Assembly (NCBI GenBank): GCA_027051905.1
Contig: JALUGO010000007.1
Span: 1-64,000 of the forward strand
DNA from: Desulfurobacteriaceae bacterium
Lineage (GTDB): Bacteria > Aquificota > Aquificia > Desulfurobacteriales > Desulfurobacteriaceae
Direction of reading: 5' to 3'
DNA length: 64,000 bases
Numbering within the stretch: position 1 is the stretch's first letter; each line of letters starts with the position of its first letter. Under the pieces are notes generated by a model. The model did no database searches. It was not told the DNA's origin and was given only the letters and a program-made list of their open reading frames with translations. The position numbers and the translations under genes are program-made. Below are positions 7,218 through 15,190 of the stretch, piece by piece.

Positions 7218-9863
7218 ATGGGAATTGGAAGGAGAGAATTCCTCAAAAAGAGTGCTGCTCTAACAGCAGCATCTCTTGTGGGGATTAACCTTAAGATAAA
7301 AGGAGACGGAGTAACCCTTGGAGAGTCTGCATCTGCAGGCGAAAACCTTATGAGAATACCTGAAGAGGTTAAGAAGTCTCCCGCTTTTAAGAAGGAAGGG
7401 GGATATACCTGGGTAAGGGGTGTATGCCGTTTCTGCGGAACAGGTTGTAAGGTCTGGCTTGGTTTTAAAGATGGTAAGCCTGCAGTTATAAGGGGTGAGA
7501 AAAATTCTGCCATCAACTTTGGTTTTCTCTGTATGAAAGGAATGCTCTTTTACAAGATCTTCAGGCACCCAGACAGGCTTACACAGCCTCTCTACAGGAA
7601 GAGCAAGAAAGAGCCTTTCAAGCCAATTTCCTGGGAGAAGGCCTATGAGATTATTGCTGATGAGATGATCAAAGCTATTAAGAAGGGTGAGTGGACACCG
7701 TTTGGATGGTCTGGAATTGCCTACTACGGTTCCGGACAGGCTCTAACAGAGGAGACATACCTCTTCCAGAAGCTCTTCAGGTGTATCGGAACAAACCACG
7801 TTGAGGGTAACCCAAGGCTCTGTATGGCATCTGCAGTTGGCGGATACCTCACATCCTACGGAACAGACGAACCAGCTGGTGGATACGCAGACTTTGATAA
7901 AGCCCAAACAGTGTTCATCATCGGTTCAAACACTGCTGAGTGTCACCCGATCCTCTACCGTCGTATCATGCACAACAAGCTCAAGAATCCCGGCGGTTAC
8001 ATGGTAATTAACGTTGACCCCAGGGTATCTCCTACATCAAAGATTGCAGACATTCATATGCAGTTTAAGCCGGGAACAGACCTTGCTCTTCTTAACGCTA
8101 TCGCCCACGTAATTGTTAACGAGGGACTTTACGATAAGGAGTTTGTGAGCAAGTACTGTTCCTTCCATATCTTTACAAAGGGTAAGGATAAAGTTCCTCT
8201 TATTGGACACGAAGTTTCCTTTGAAGAGTATAAGAAGTTCCTCCAGAAATACACACCTGAGTATGCTGCCCAGATCTGTGGTGGAAACATCACGCCGGAG
8301 ATGATCCGTAAAGTTGCAAGGCGCTTTGCTACAACAAGAACTGTTTCCATCTGGACAATGGGTCTCAACCAGAGAACCCGTGGTGTATGGGTTAACAACC
8401 TCGTTACAAACCTCCACCTCTTAACAGGAAACATCTGTAAAGATGGTGCAGATGCCCTTTCACTTACAGGTCAGCCAAACGCCTGTGGTGGTGTTCGTGA
8501 AGGTGGTGGACTTTGTCACATCCTTCCAGGACACAGGGTTGTTAAGAGTAAAGCTGACAGGGAAAGCCTTGAGAAAATCTGGGGAGTGCCAAAAGGGACT
8601 ATTCCTCCAAAGCCTGGATACCACACTGTTAAGATGTTCTCCGCTATCTCTTACACAGAGCAGGACAGGAAGAGATTTCCAGGCCTCAAGCCTATCCATT
8701 TTATCTGGATTGAGGAAACCACACCGCTGCAGTCTCTCCCTAACGTTAGAAGGTTCCGTGAAGGATTTGCAAGGGATGACGTTTTCGTAGTTGTTAACGA
8801 GATATTCCCAACAAGGACAACAGAGTTTGCAAACCTGATTCTCCCAACACCGTTCCACTTTGAAAAGACAGGTGTTTACGGATGTACAGAACGTCGTTCA
8901 CAGTTAACTCCTGTTGCAGTTAAAGCTCCTGGCATGTGTAAGCCTGAACTCCAGATCATCGTTGAGTTTGCCCAGGTTCTTGCTAAGAAACTCAGAAGGG
9001 AGCGTGATCCGAAACTCCGTGCAAGGGCACACACTGTTTACCAGTGCGTAGCTCCGTTCATTGAAGCTGCCAAGAGAGACCCATGGTGGGAGCTCCCCAA
9101 AGCTGTTTGGACAGAGTATGCTCAGCATGTAACTAAAGGAAGAGACTCTACACTTGCCGGTGCTACATATGAAGTTCTTCTTGAAAGGCCAGACGGTGTT
9201 CAGTGGCCTGCACCAACTGTTGAAATTGCAAGGAAGGGAGGAACCCTTAGAAGGTTTGTTGTTGGGAAAGACCCACTTGCTACAGAGTTTGTCAAGAAGC
9301 ATGGACTTGAAGGCTGGAAAGTTGTTGACTACGGTCACCTCCATAAAGACCACAAGTTCTGGATCTGGCTCAGACCTTACAAGGGTCCTGCTGAGCCACC
9401 AGATGCTGAGTATCCGTTCTACCTGTCTACAGGTAGGGTTATTGATATGTGGCACTCCGGTTCTATGACTGGTCGTATCCCGGAGCTTGCCTCCGACTAT
9501 CCGTACGCCTGGGTTGAGATTAACCCGAAAGACGCTCAGCGTCTGGGTATCAATCCTGGTGATCTTGTCCTTGTTGAGACACGCCGTGGAAAGAACATCC
9601 TTCCCGCAAGGATCTCCACTGACGAAGGTCCGATGGAAGGAATGGTCTTCGTCTATTGGTACGACCAGCACAAGGACAGAATGATTAACTTCTGTACGCT
9701 TGACGCCTTTGACCCAGGCTCCAAGCAGCCTGAGTTCAAGATCTGTGCATGCCGCATCAAGAAATACGCTCCTGCTCAGCCACTCAAGCAATACCTCGTT
9801 AAGCTCGTCAAGGTTAAAGGTGGCTACCTTCACAACGCTGAACTCGATCCTAACCAGAAGTAA
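7218..9863 (+). CDS. napA: periplasmic nitrate reductase catalytic subunit
   Basis: Molybdenum bis-MGD enzyme reducing nitrate to nitrite. The N terminus carries a twin-arginine signal (GRREFLKK at residues 4-11). The [4Fe-4S] cysteines are in CRFCGTGCK (about 71-78) and GFLCMKG (about 105). The likely Mo-ligand cysteine is in the NPRLCMASA segment near residue 200. The 881 residues fit NapA with a few lineage insertions. It sits 14 bases after napM with an AAGGAGG site and ends at a strong terminator. NapD, encoded downstream, should bind the Tat signal, and TatA/TatC are encoded at 19.1-20.1 kb. Codon use resembles the octaheme gene and suggests strong expression. Confidence 0.95.
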   Translation: MGIGRREFLKKSAALTAASLVGINLKIKGDGVTLGESASAGENLMRIPEEVKKSPAFKKEGGYTWVRGVCRFCGTGCKVWLGFKDGKPAVIRGEKNSAINFGFLCMKGMLFYKIFRHPDRLTQPLYRKSKKEPFKPISWEKAYEIIADEMIKAIKKGEWTPFGWSGIAYYGSGQALTEETYLFQKLFRCIGTNHVEGNPRLCMASAVGGYLTSYGTDEPAGGYADFDKAQTVFIIGSNTAECHPILYRRIMHNKLKNPGGYMVINVDPRVSPTSKIADIHMQFKPGTDLALLNAIAHVIVNEGLYDKEFVSKYCSFHIFTKGKDKVPLIGHEVSFEEYKKFLQKYTPEYAAQICGGNITPEMIRKVARRFATTRTVSIWTMGLNQRTRGVWVNNLVTNLHLLTGNICKDGADALSLTGQPNACGGVREGGGLCHILPGHRVVKSKADRESLEKIWGVPKGTIPPKPGYHTVKMFSAISYTEQDRKRFPGLKPIHFIWIEETTPLQSLPNVRRFREGFARDDVFVVVNEIFPTRTTEFANLILPTPFHFEKTGVYGCTERRSQLTPVAVKAPGMCKPELQIIVEFAQVLAKKLRRERDPKLRARAHTVYQCVAPFIEAAKRDPWWELPKAVWTEYAQHVTKGRDSTLAGATYEVLLERPDGVQWPAPTVEIARKGGTLRRFVVGKDPLATEFVKKHGLEGWKVVDYGHLHKDHKFWIWLRPYKGPAEPPDAEYPFYLSTGRVIDMWHSGSMTGRIPELASDYPYAWVEINPKDAQRLGINPGDLVLVETRRGKNILPARISTDEGPMEGMVFVYWYDQHKDRMINFCTLDAFDPGSKQPEFKICACRIKKYAPAQPLKQYLVKLVKVKGGYLHNAELDPNQK

Positions 9864-9871
9864 TTTGTTTG

Positions 9872-9904
9872 GGGAGGGGCTAAAAGCCCCTCCCTTTTAT
9901 TTTC
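9872..9904 (+). terminator. intrinsic terminator after napA
   Basis: Perfect nine-base-pair stem GGGAGGGGC (9872-9880) / GCCCCTCCC (9886-9894) with loop TAAAA, followed by TTTTATTTT. It splits the nap genes into two transcription units. Confidence 0.93.
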
Positions 9905-9927
9905 CACGCTATATTTAACTTCCCGTA

Positions 9928-9933
9928 TATAAT
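9928..9933 (+). promoter_or_regulatory. -10 element of a probable napDGH promoter
   Basis: A perfect TATAAT lies 21 bases before the napD start and directly after the napA terminator. No good -35 is seen at 16-18 bases upstream, so it may need an activator. A new promoter is expected because transcription from napC should stop at the hairpin. Confidence 0.5.
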
Positions 9934-9953
9934 GAATTCCTGAGAGGTGTTTC

Positions 9954-10325
9954 ATGCCTATTGTGAGTTGTGTGGTTACTACTCTTCCTGAAAAGGGAAA
10001 AGAGGTAGAGAAAGAGCTTTTAAAAATTCCAGGTGTTGAAGTTTACGGAGGAGGTATTAAGGAGGAGGAAAACGCTTACCATATAATTGTTGTTCTCGAT
10101 GCTGAGCGTTATGCTGAGCTTGAGCAGATGGAAAAAGATATAAAGGCCATTGATGGCGTTCTTCAGCTTGCTGTCGTTGAGGCTCACTTCCTTGAGGAGT
10201 TTGAAAAGATAGAGGAAGGAGAAATTTACCCGATTAATCCATTTAGAGGACTCAGAAAGGCTGAAAAAGAGGCGGAAAGAGCTTGGCTTGGAGAAGATGA
10301 AAATGGAGAAAAAGAAGTTCATTAA
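9954..10325 (+). CDS. napD: NapD, chaperone for the NapA Tat signal peptide
   Basis: A 123-residue cytoplasmic protein. Its first 80 residues match the small NapD ferredoxin-like fold: N-terminal MPIVSCVVTTLPEKG, a GVEVYG strand, and ending in a GVLQLAVVEAHF strand. NapD binds the twin-arginine leader of NapA and holds it until the cofactor is inserted. The charged C-terminal extension (about residues 85-123) is longer than in enteric NapD. The gene overlaps napG by about 23 bases. Confidence 0.88.
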   Translation: MPIVSCVVTTLPEKGKEVEKELLKIPGVEVYGGGIKEEENAYHIIVVLDAERYAELEQMEKDIKAIDGVLQLAVVEAHFLEEFEKIEEGEIYPINPFRGLRKAEKEAERAWLGEDENGEKEVH

Positions 10326-10980
10326 AGAGAGAAGGCAATTTTTAAAAGTAACTCTTGGAACGTTTCTGTCGGGGGCTTTGACCTCTTGCGATCTTTCAAG
10401 GTTTAAAAATCCAAAAACAATGGTTAAATCACCTATTGGTCCAAATATCTTAAGGCCTCCTGGAGCGGTTTCTGAGGAGCATTTTGCTCAAAAGTGTATT
10501 CGTTGTGGTAGATGTGGAGAGGTCTGTCCCTATCACTGTATAAAGTATTTTGATATTAAGACGGGCGGAGTTTTTTCCGGAACGCCTTACGTTAATGTAA
10601 TGGAGAAGCCCTGTTACTTATGTATGAAATGTGTTTACGTATGTCCTACAGGTTCTCTTGTTCCGTGTGCGAAGGAAGACGTTAGGATGGGTGTTGCTGT
10701 AATTAACAGACAGATATGTGTGACCTGGCAGCAGCAGAAAACAGGACTTATGTGTAAAACATGCTTCTCTGTCTGTCCGTTTTCTGGAGTGGCTATAAAA
10801 ATTGACCATGATTTCAGGCCTTACATTGTTGAGGAATACTGCACAGGTTGTGGTATATGTGCTTATTCCTGTATAGCTGATACCTGGTATGAAAATAAAG
10901 GTAAGAAGGCAATAACTATAATGCCTATTAAGTGGAAGAAGATTAAGGAAATCAAGTTAGAGGACATTAAGAAATCCTAA
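10303..10980 (+). CDS. napG: NapG ferredoxin-type quinol-pathway protein
   Basis: Periplasmic iron-sulfur protein that works with NapH to move electrons from quinol toward NapA. It begins with a twin-arginine motif (ERRQFLK, about residues 10-16). Four cysteine clusters follow: CIRCGRCGEVC, CYLCMKCVYVC, CKTCFSVC and CTGCGICAYSC, enough for four [4Fe-4S] centres. The Tat leader ends in LTSC, which fits a lipobox, so the mature protein may be lipid-anchored. Start is uncertain among TTG 10288, ATG 10297 and ATG 10303; I prefer 10303 for Shine-Dalgarno spacing. Confidence 0.9.
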   Translation: MEKKKFIKERRQFLKVTLGTFLSGALTSCDLSRFKNPKTMVKSPIGPNILRPPGAVSEEHFAQKCIRCGRCGEVCPYHCIKYFDIKTGGVFSGTPYVNVMEKPCYLCMKCVYVCPTGSLVPCAKEDVRMGVAVINRQICVTWQQQKTGLMCKTCFSVCPFSGVAIKIDHDFRPYIVEEYCTGCGICAYSCIADTWYENKGKKAITIMPIKWKKIKEIKLEDIKKS

Positions 10981-10992
10981 AGAGGTGATAAG

Positions 10993-11856
10993 TTGGCCAG
11001 GAAGAGTTTCTGGAAAAGGATAACAATCTGGCGTTACCTTTTTCTTGCAGTCTGTTTTGTTATTGTTGTTGGAAACCCATTTACCAATTACTACTGGGAT
11101 ATAAACTTCATTCAGGGTTGGTTTCAATCGATAGGAGTGGGCAATTTATGGATTGTTTCTCCTCTTGAGGGTGTAGAATCGATACTTACAGCTAAGTTTT
11201 TCTACATGCCTTCTCTGGTTGGAATGGTTATTCCTGTTACCGTTGCTCTACTTATGGGAAGGGTTTTCTGTAGCTGGATGTGCCCTATTGAGTTCCTTTC
11301 ACTTTTGACGGATAAAATATTCGGGCTAATTCCTAAATGGGGAAATAAACTCAAATACAGACCTGACCTCATCCGTTTACCAAAGAGGTTTCTCTGGTTT
11401 GCTCTTGTTGCAGAGCTTCTCTTTACGATGATAATCGGTTACCCCCTCTTTGTCTGGTGGTCACCACCGGGTCTTGTTGGAAGGGAGACTATGTTTTACG
11501 TCTTCTACAAGCATGTAACCATCGAAATTGTAATTGTTATTCTGGTTCTTCTTCTCAATCTTCTGACACGTAGGCTCTTCTGCCGTTATTTCTGTCCTCT
11601 TGGGGCAACGCTTGCTTTGCTCGGTAAAAAGAGGCAGCTTGTTATCCACTACGATGCGTCTAAGTGTGTAGGCTGTAAAGTTTGTGATACGAGATGTCCT
11701 ATGGGTATTAAACCAAGCGTTGGTGAGAGCCAGACTGTTTACTGCTGGAACTGTGCCGAGTGTGTTGACGTCTGCCCCACAAATGCTTTGAACTTTACCT
11801 GGAGAGATAAAGGAGTTTTAAGGGTTACTCCGGGAGTGGTTAAGGTAAATGATTAA
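10993..11856 (+). CDS. napH: NapH membrane ferredoxin-type quinol oxidase subunit
   Basis: A 287-residue inner-membrane protein with about four membrane helices. Two membrane-side cysteine motifs are CSWMCP (about residue 92) and CRYFCP (about 198). Two C-terminal [4Fe-4S] motifs follow: CVGCKVCDTRCP and CWNCAECVDVCP. This is the NapH layout. It is thought to oxidise menaquinol and pass electrons to NapG. TTG start at 10993 with GAGGTG upstream, 12 bases after napG. No napF or napB gene is in the cluster. Confidence 0.92.
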   Translation: MARKSFWKRITIWRYLFLAVCFVIVVGNPFTNYYWDINFIQGWFQSIGVGNLWIVSPLEGVESILTAKFFYMPSLVGMVIPVTVALLMGRVFCSWMCPIEFLSLLTDKIFGLIPKWGNKLKYRPDLIRLPKRFLWFALVAELLFTMIIGYPLFVWWSPPGLVGRETMFYVFYKHVTIEIVIVILVLLLNLLTRRLFCRYFCPLGATLALLGKKRQLVIHYDASKCVGCKVCDTRCPMGIKPSVGESQTVYCWNCAECVDVCPTNALNFTWRDKGVLRVTPGVVKVND

Positions 11857-11869
11857 ACTTTTCTAATCA

Positions 11870-11898
11870 TTGCCAAACGTTTAGCTTTTTAATAAATT
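11870..11898 (+). promoter_or_regulatory. promoter for the small monohaem cytochrome
   Basis: TTGCCA at 11870-11875, 17-base spacer, TAAATT at 11893-11898, about 34 bases before the start codon. Confidence 0.55.
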
Positions 11899-11931
11899 GA
11901 TAGCTGGAAAATACCTTAAAGGAGGTAAGAA

Positions 11932-12186
11932 ATGAGGAAAGTTCTTGGAGCACTTGCAGTAGTAGCTCTTATGGCTGTTCCAGCTTCCGCTGGTGTATGG
12001 GAGACTCAGTGTGCTGGATGCCACAACGGCTCTATGGCTCCCTCAAAGGCTCAGCTGAAAGCAAAGTTTAAGAATGCAAAAGCTTTCGTAGATGCTGCTA
12101 AGAAGACAAATAATCCAATGATGGCTGCTGTCAAAAATAATGATGCTGCTCTTAAGGCTGCTGCCAAGGAGATATTTGGTAAGTAA
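11932..12186 (+). CDS. small monohaem c-type cytochrome
   Basis: An 84-residue secreted protein: signal peptide to about residue 20 (VPASA), then a mature part of about 64 residues with a single haem site CAGCH at about 27-31. Several Met residues after it could supply the sixth ligand (SMAPSK, NPMMAAV). This is class I, c553/c6-like, and rich in Ala and Lys. A strong AAGGAGGT site precedes the ATG. Next to napH with its own promoter, it is a candidate soluble carrier between nap components, the octaheme enzyme or other oxidoreductases. Confidence 0.8.
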   Translation: MRKVLGALAVVALMAVPASAGVWETQCAGCHNGSMAPSKAQLKAKFKNAKAFVDAAKKTNNPMMAAVKNNDAALKAAAKEIFGK

Positions 12187-12189
12187 GTT

Positions 12190-12894
12190 TTACGGGGGGA
12201 GTTCCCCCCTTACAAGCTTATATATCTCATAGATCCCTTCAAAAGTCAGGTTTTCTAAGAGTTTTCCCTCTACAATTTCTGAAATAGGTTTTCCATACCC
12301 TCCTGTTATAAACAGTGGAAGTTTAAACCTTTCTTTGACTTTATTTATCGCTCCTGTTGTGGCTGCTGTTATACCTGCCTTTATGCACTCCTCAGTTGAG
12401 TTTCCCGGTAATTCTTGAAGTTCCACTTCAACTTCTGGCAGGAGAGCTCCCTTTTTAAAGAGGCTCTCTGCCATTGTTTTAACTCCGGGTAGTATGTAGC
12501 CCCCTATAAACTCTTTTTTAACAACAACGTCTATAACTGTTGCTGTTCCGCAGTTTACAACGATGAAGCTGTTTGAATACTTTAATCCCCCTGCAATGCT
12601 GGCTATTCTGTCAGCCCCTAAGTTTCCTTTGTATGAGAGTTTAAAGGGAAGTTTCAGTTTCTGAGAGATAAAGAGAGCCCCAGGGTAAATCCTTCTGATT
12701 ATTTCTGTTGCTCCCGGAACAACTGAGGCTACAGCAACGTCTGAAGCGTTTATGGAGGGGAGCTCCCCTCTTTTTAAAACCTCAGCCGTTTCAAAGGAGA
12801 AAACAGGAACTATCTGGCCGTTTCTGTAGAGAGCTCCCTTAACTCGCGTATTTCCCGCATCTATCAGAAGAATACTATGTTCTATACTCTGCAT
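12190..12894 (-). CDS. coaX: type III pantothenate kinase
   Basis: First step of CoA synthesis: ATP-dependent phosphorylation of pantothenate. The 234-residue protein carries the type III signatures LLIDAGNTRVKG (phosphate loop, residues 9-20), KGNLGADRI near residue 92, and VVNCGTATVIDVV near 115, with a late ITGGYG motif. It is an ASKHA-fold enzyme unrelated to CoaA. It overlaps argJ by about 20 bases. Together with panE at 57.2 kb it covers part of the pantothenate/CoA route. Confidence 0.93.
   Translation of the reverse strand: MQSIEHSILLIDAGNTRVKGALYRNGQIVPVFSFETAEVLKRGELPSINASDVAVASVVPGATEIIRRIYPGALFISQKLKLPFKLSYKGNLGADRIASIAGGLKYSNSFIVVNCGTATVIDVVVKKEFIGGYILPGVKTMAESLFKKGALLPEVEVELQELPGNSTEECIKAGITAATTGAINKVKERFKLPLFITGGYGKPISEIVEGKLLENLTFEGIYEIYKLVRGELPP
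12194..12209 (+). terminator. hairpin at the convergent ends of the cytochrome gene and coaX
   Basis: GGGGGG (12194-12199) and CCCCCC (12204-12209) around a four-base loop, seven bases after the cytochrome stop. There is no U-tract, and the same bases encode the last codons of coaX (GELPP), so this is a weak call. Confidence 0.3.
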
Positions 12895-14047
12895 TTATCC
12901 TCACGTAATCGTATGTCAGGTCACAGGTAAGGTATTCAAACTTCTCTTCTCCCTGATTGAGAACAACCTTTATGGTAATTTCATCGTTCTCCTTCATGTA
13001 TCTGAAAACTTCTTCCTCGTTGTAGTCAACCCTCCTTCCTTTGAAAAGCAGGAAACTTCCTATGTATATCTCCATCTTTTCCTCTTCGACGCCAACCATT
13101 GCAGCTCCTGCTGCTGCTGCTATCCTTCCCCAGTTGGGGTCGCAGCCGAAGATGGCGGTTTTAACAAGTGGGGAGAGGGCTATCTTCCTTGCAACTGCCT
13201 TTGCCTGTTCTTTGCTCTTTGCCTTTTCAACAACAACCCTTGCAACCTTTGTCGCTCCTTCTCCGTCTTTAACTATCTGGTAGGCAAGGTCTTTCAGAAC
13301 TACCGTCAGGTTCTCTCTGAACTCCCGGTAGTTATTTTCGGTTATCTCTACGGAGTTCCTCCCGGTTGAGAGGAGGAAGACGCAGTCGTTTGTACTCATG
13401 TCTCCGTCGACAGTTATTGCGTTAAAGGAGACTTCAACTGCTTCTCTAAGGGCTCTCTGGAGGAGCTCTTTAGAGATTTTTACGTCTGTCGCAACGAAGG
13501 ATAGCATTGTGGCCATTGAGGGGTCTATCATTCCGGCGCCTTTTGCTATTCCTCCGATTACGTATCCGTTACCTTTAGTAAAAGCAGTTTTAGGGAACGT
13601 ATCCGTTGTCATTATCGCCCTTGCAGGTTCCTCCCTTTTTGCTTTTCCTAAGTTTTTAACTGCTTCTGCTATTCCCTTTCTCACCCTTTCCATTGGCATC
13701 GGCTCGCCAATTACTCCCGTTGAAGCAACGAGGAACTTTCCTTTTCCTGTAAGCTGAGAGGCAAGCTTAGACATCTCAACGGCGTCGGCTAATCCCCTTT
13801 CTCCTGTGCAGGCATTAGCATTTCCGCTGTTTGCAACGATACCTGAGACCTTCCCGGTTATCTCCATACTTACCTTAATCGGAGCCGCTTTAACATCGTT
13901 TCTGGTAAAGACCGCTGCAAACTCTGAAGGTTCATCTGTTACAATTACCAAAACGTCTGGTCTGTTTATTGGTTTTTCTGTCTTTTTTATTCCTGCAAAG
14001 GCCGTTCCACACTTTACACCTGGAACTTCAGCGATTCCCTTTTTCAT
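12875..14047 (-). CDS. argJ: glutamate N-acetyltransferase / amino-acid N-acetyltransferase
   Basis: Arginine biosynthesis; recycles the acetyl group between N-acetylornithine and glutamate. The protein of about 390 residues has the self-cleavage site KGAGMIDPSMATMLSF near residue 180, where the precursor cuts between Ala and the nucleophilic Thr to give alpha and beta chains. NSGNANACTG and GCDPNWGRIAAA are further family signatures. Two ATGs are adjacent; the second (14047) gives normal spacing from AAGGAGG, the first (14050) almost none. It forms an operon with coaX, divergent from the Trm10-like gene. Confidence 0.94.
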   Translation of the reverse strand: MKKGIAEVPGVKCGTAFAGIKKTEKPINRPDVLVIVTDEPSEFAAVFTRNDVKAAPIKVSMEITGKVSGIVANSGNANACTGERGLADAVEMSKLASQLTGKGKFLVASTGVIGEPMPMERVRKGIAEAVKNLGKAKREEPARAIMTTDTFPKTAFTKGNGYVIGGIAKGAGMIDPSMATMLSFVATDVKISKELLQRALREAVEVSFNAITVDGDMSTNDCVFLLSTGRNSVEITENNYREFRENLTVVLKDLAYQIVKDGEGATKVARVVVEKAKSKEQAKAVARKIALSPLVKTAIFGCDPNWGRIAAAAGAAMVGVEEEKMEIYIGSFLLFKGRRVDYNEEEVFRYMKENDEITIKVVLNQGEEKFEYLTCDLTYDYVRINAEYRT

Positions 14048-14067
14048 CATTCCTCCTTCCCTATAAT
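14040..14067 (+). promoter_or_regulatory. probable promoter for the Trm10-like gene
   Basis: TATAAT at 14062-14067 with a T-rich, weak -35 (TTTTTC, 14040-14045) inside the start of argJ. It precedes the TTG start at 14102 by about 35 bases. Confidence 0.45.
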
Positions 14068-14101
14068 TCTGATTTAAAGTTTACAACTGCCGGAGAGGGA
14101 G

Positions 14102-15190
14102 TTGAAGTTTAAGAGCCCGAAGGTTCTGGTTTCAGAAAAGCTGATTTCTGAGGGGATAAAGACTCCCAAGCTCCTTTTTAATCCCGGAAGAGGAGACTTT
14201 TTCAACAGGCTGGCTTACAGGCTTGTTAAGGGAGAGTATGGAGTTTTCAGGGCAGACGAGTTTGATGAACCGATAAGGCCGGGAAAAGTTGTTGCCCGGT
14301 GCAAGGATGTCAGGCTCCTTGCCTTCCGGGGAGACGTTGAAGCAGATGCTGCTGTTGTTAGAAGGCGGGGCTCGGTTGACTTCTCTGAAGTCAGGTTTGA
14401 ATACCCGGACTTTGCCGTTGATATGTCCCTCTTTAACAGACTTCTTCCCTCTGAAAGGAAATCTTTAATGGTTCAACTTGAGATTGCTTACGGAACTGTT
14501 AAGGACTTCTTTACTCCGGAGAACTTTTTCGTTTTTAACGTTTCCCCTGAAGGGAAAAAGTTTATGGAAGGGTTTTTCTTTCCGGAAGTGCCGTTTCCTG
14601 TTAGAGAGGAAATTTCCAGCTACTCTCAGGTGGTTGTTCTTGACCCTAATGCCGAGGAAGAGTTTACACACGAAGAGGTTGACGGGAATACGCTGATAGT
14701 TGTTGGAGGGATTGTTGACTCCTCTCAGAGGTTGAAGGGTTCAACGAGGGAGCTCCTTCCCTCCTTCAAACACAGGAAAATAACCTATAAAGGAATAGTT
14801 TCCGTTGTTCCAGACAGGATTAACGAGATAATAAAGATAGTTGCCGACTACCTGACCTCTCCCGATGACCTCTATACAGTTGTAAAGAGGAATCTGACCA
14901 GAGATTCAAAGCTCCGGTTCCTGAGAGAGTTTTTGGAAGACAGACTTGAGAGGTTTCTATACAGGGGGGAGCTCCTTCGAGGACTTCCTGAGGAGAAGTT
15001 CAACTGGCTGAAGGAGGAGTTTGATTTGACCGATTTCTTTTTCAGGAAAGCGGCGAAACACGTAAGCGGCTTTTTCGTTTTCAGGGAAAGCCTCTTTGGT
15101 AAAGTAAAGAGTGAAACGGTTAAGAGGAAAAAGAGAGTTTTCGTTTTAGAGGAGCTTACAGATGAGGACGTTGTTGCGAAGTATCCTTAA
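14102..15190 (+). CDS. Trm10-family SPOUT tRNA position-9 N1-methyltransferase (archaeal type)
   Basis: A 362-residue protein. Residues about 175-265 carry the Trm10 pattern: VVLDPNAEEEF, then VVGGIVDSSQR, then HRKITYKG and VPDRINEIIKIV, typical of the SAM-binding knot of archaeal Trm10 enzymes that make m1G9 and/or m1A9 in tRNA. The N-terminal 170 residues and the C-terminal basic helical region are not recognised and may bind tRNA. TTG start at 14102 with GGAGAGGGA immediately upstream. The 3' end overlaps the cysteine synthase gene by 29 bases. Family call is good; the base methylated is unknown. Confidence 0.68.
   Translation: MKFKSPKVLVSEKLISEGIKTPKLLFNPGRGDFFNRLAYRLVKGEYGVFRADEFDEPIRPGKVVARCKDVRLLAFRGDVEADAAVVRRRGSVDFSEVRFEYPDFAVDMSLFNRLLPSERKSLMVQLEIAYGTVKDFFTPENFFVFNVSPEGKKFMEGFFFPEVPFPVREEISSYSQVVVLDPNAEEEFTHEEVDGNTLIVVGGIVDSSQRLKGSTRELLPSFKHRKITYKGIVSVVPDRINEIIKIVADYLTSPDDLYTVVKRNLTRDSKLRFLREFLEDRLERFLYRGELLRGLPEEKFNWLKEEFDLTDFFFRKAAKHVSGFFVFRESLFGKVKSETVKRKKRVFVLEELTDEDVVAKYP

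Noticed and set aside
8904-9833. 309-residue minus-strand open frame opposite napA
   Set aside because: It lies wholly within napA, whose reading frame is certain; the frame is open only because of napA codon bias.
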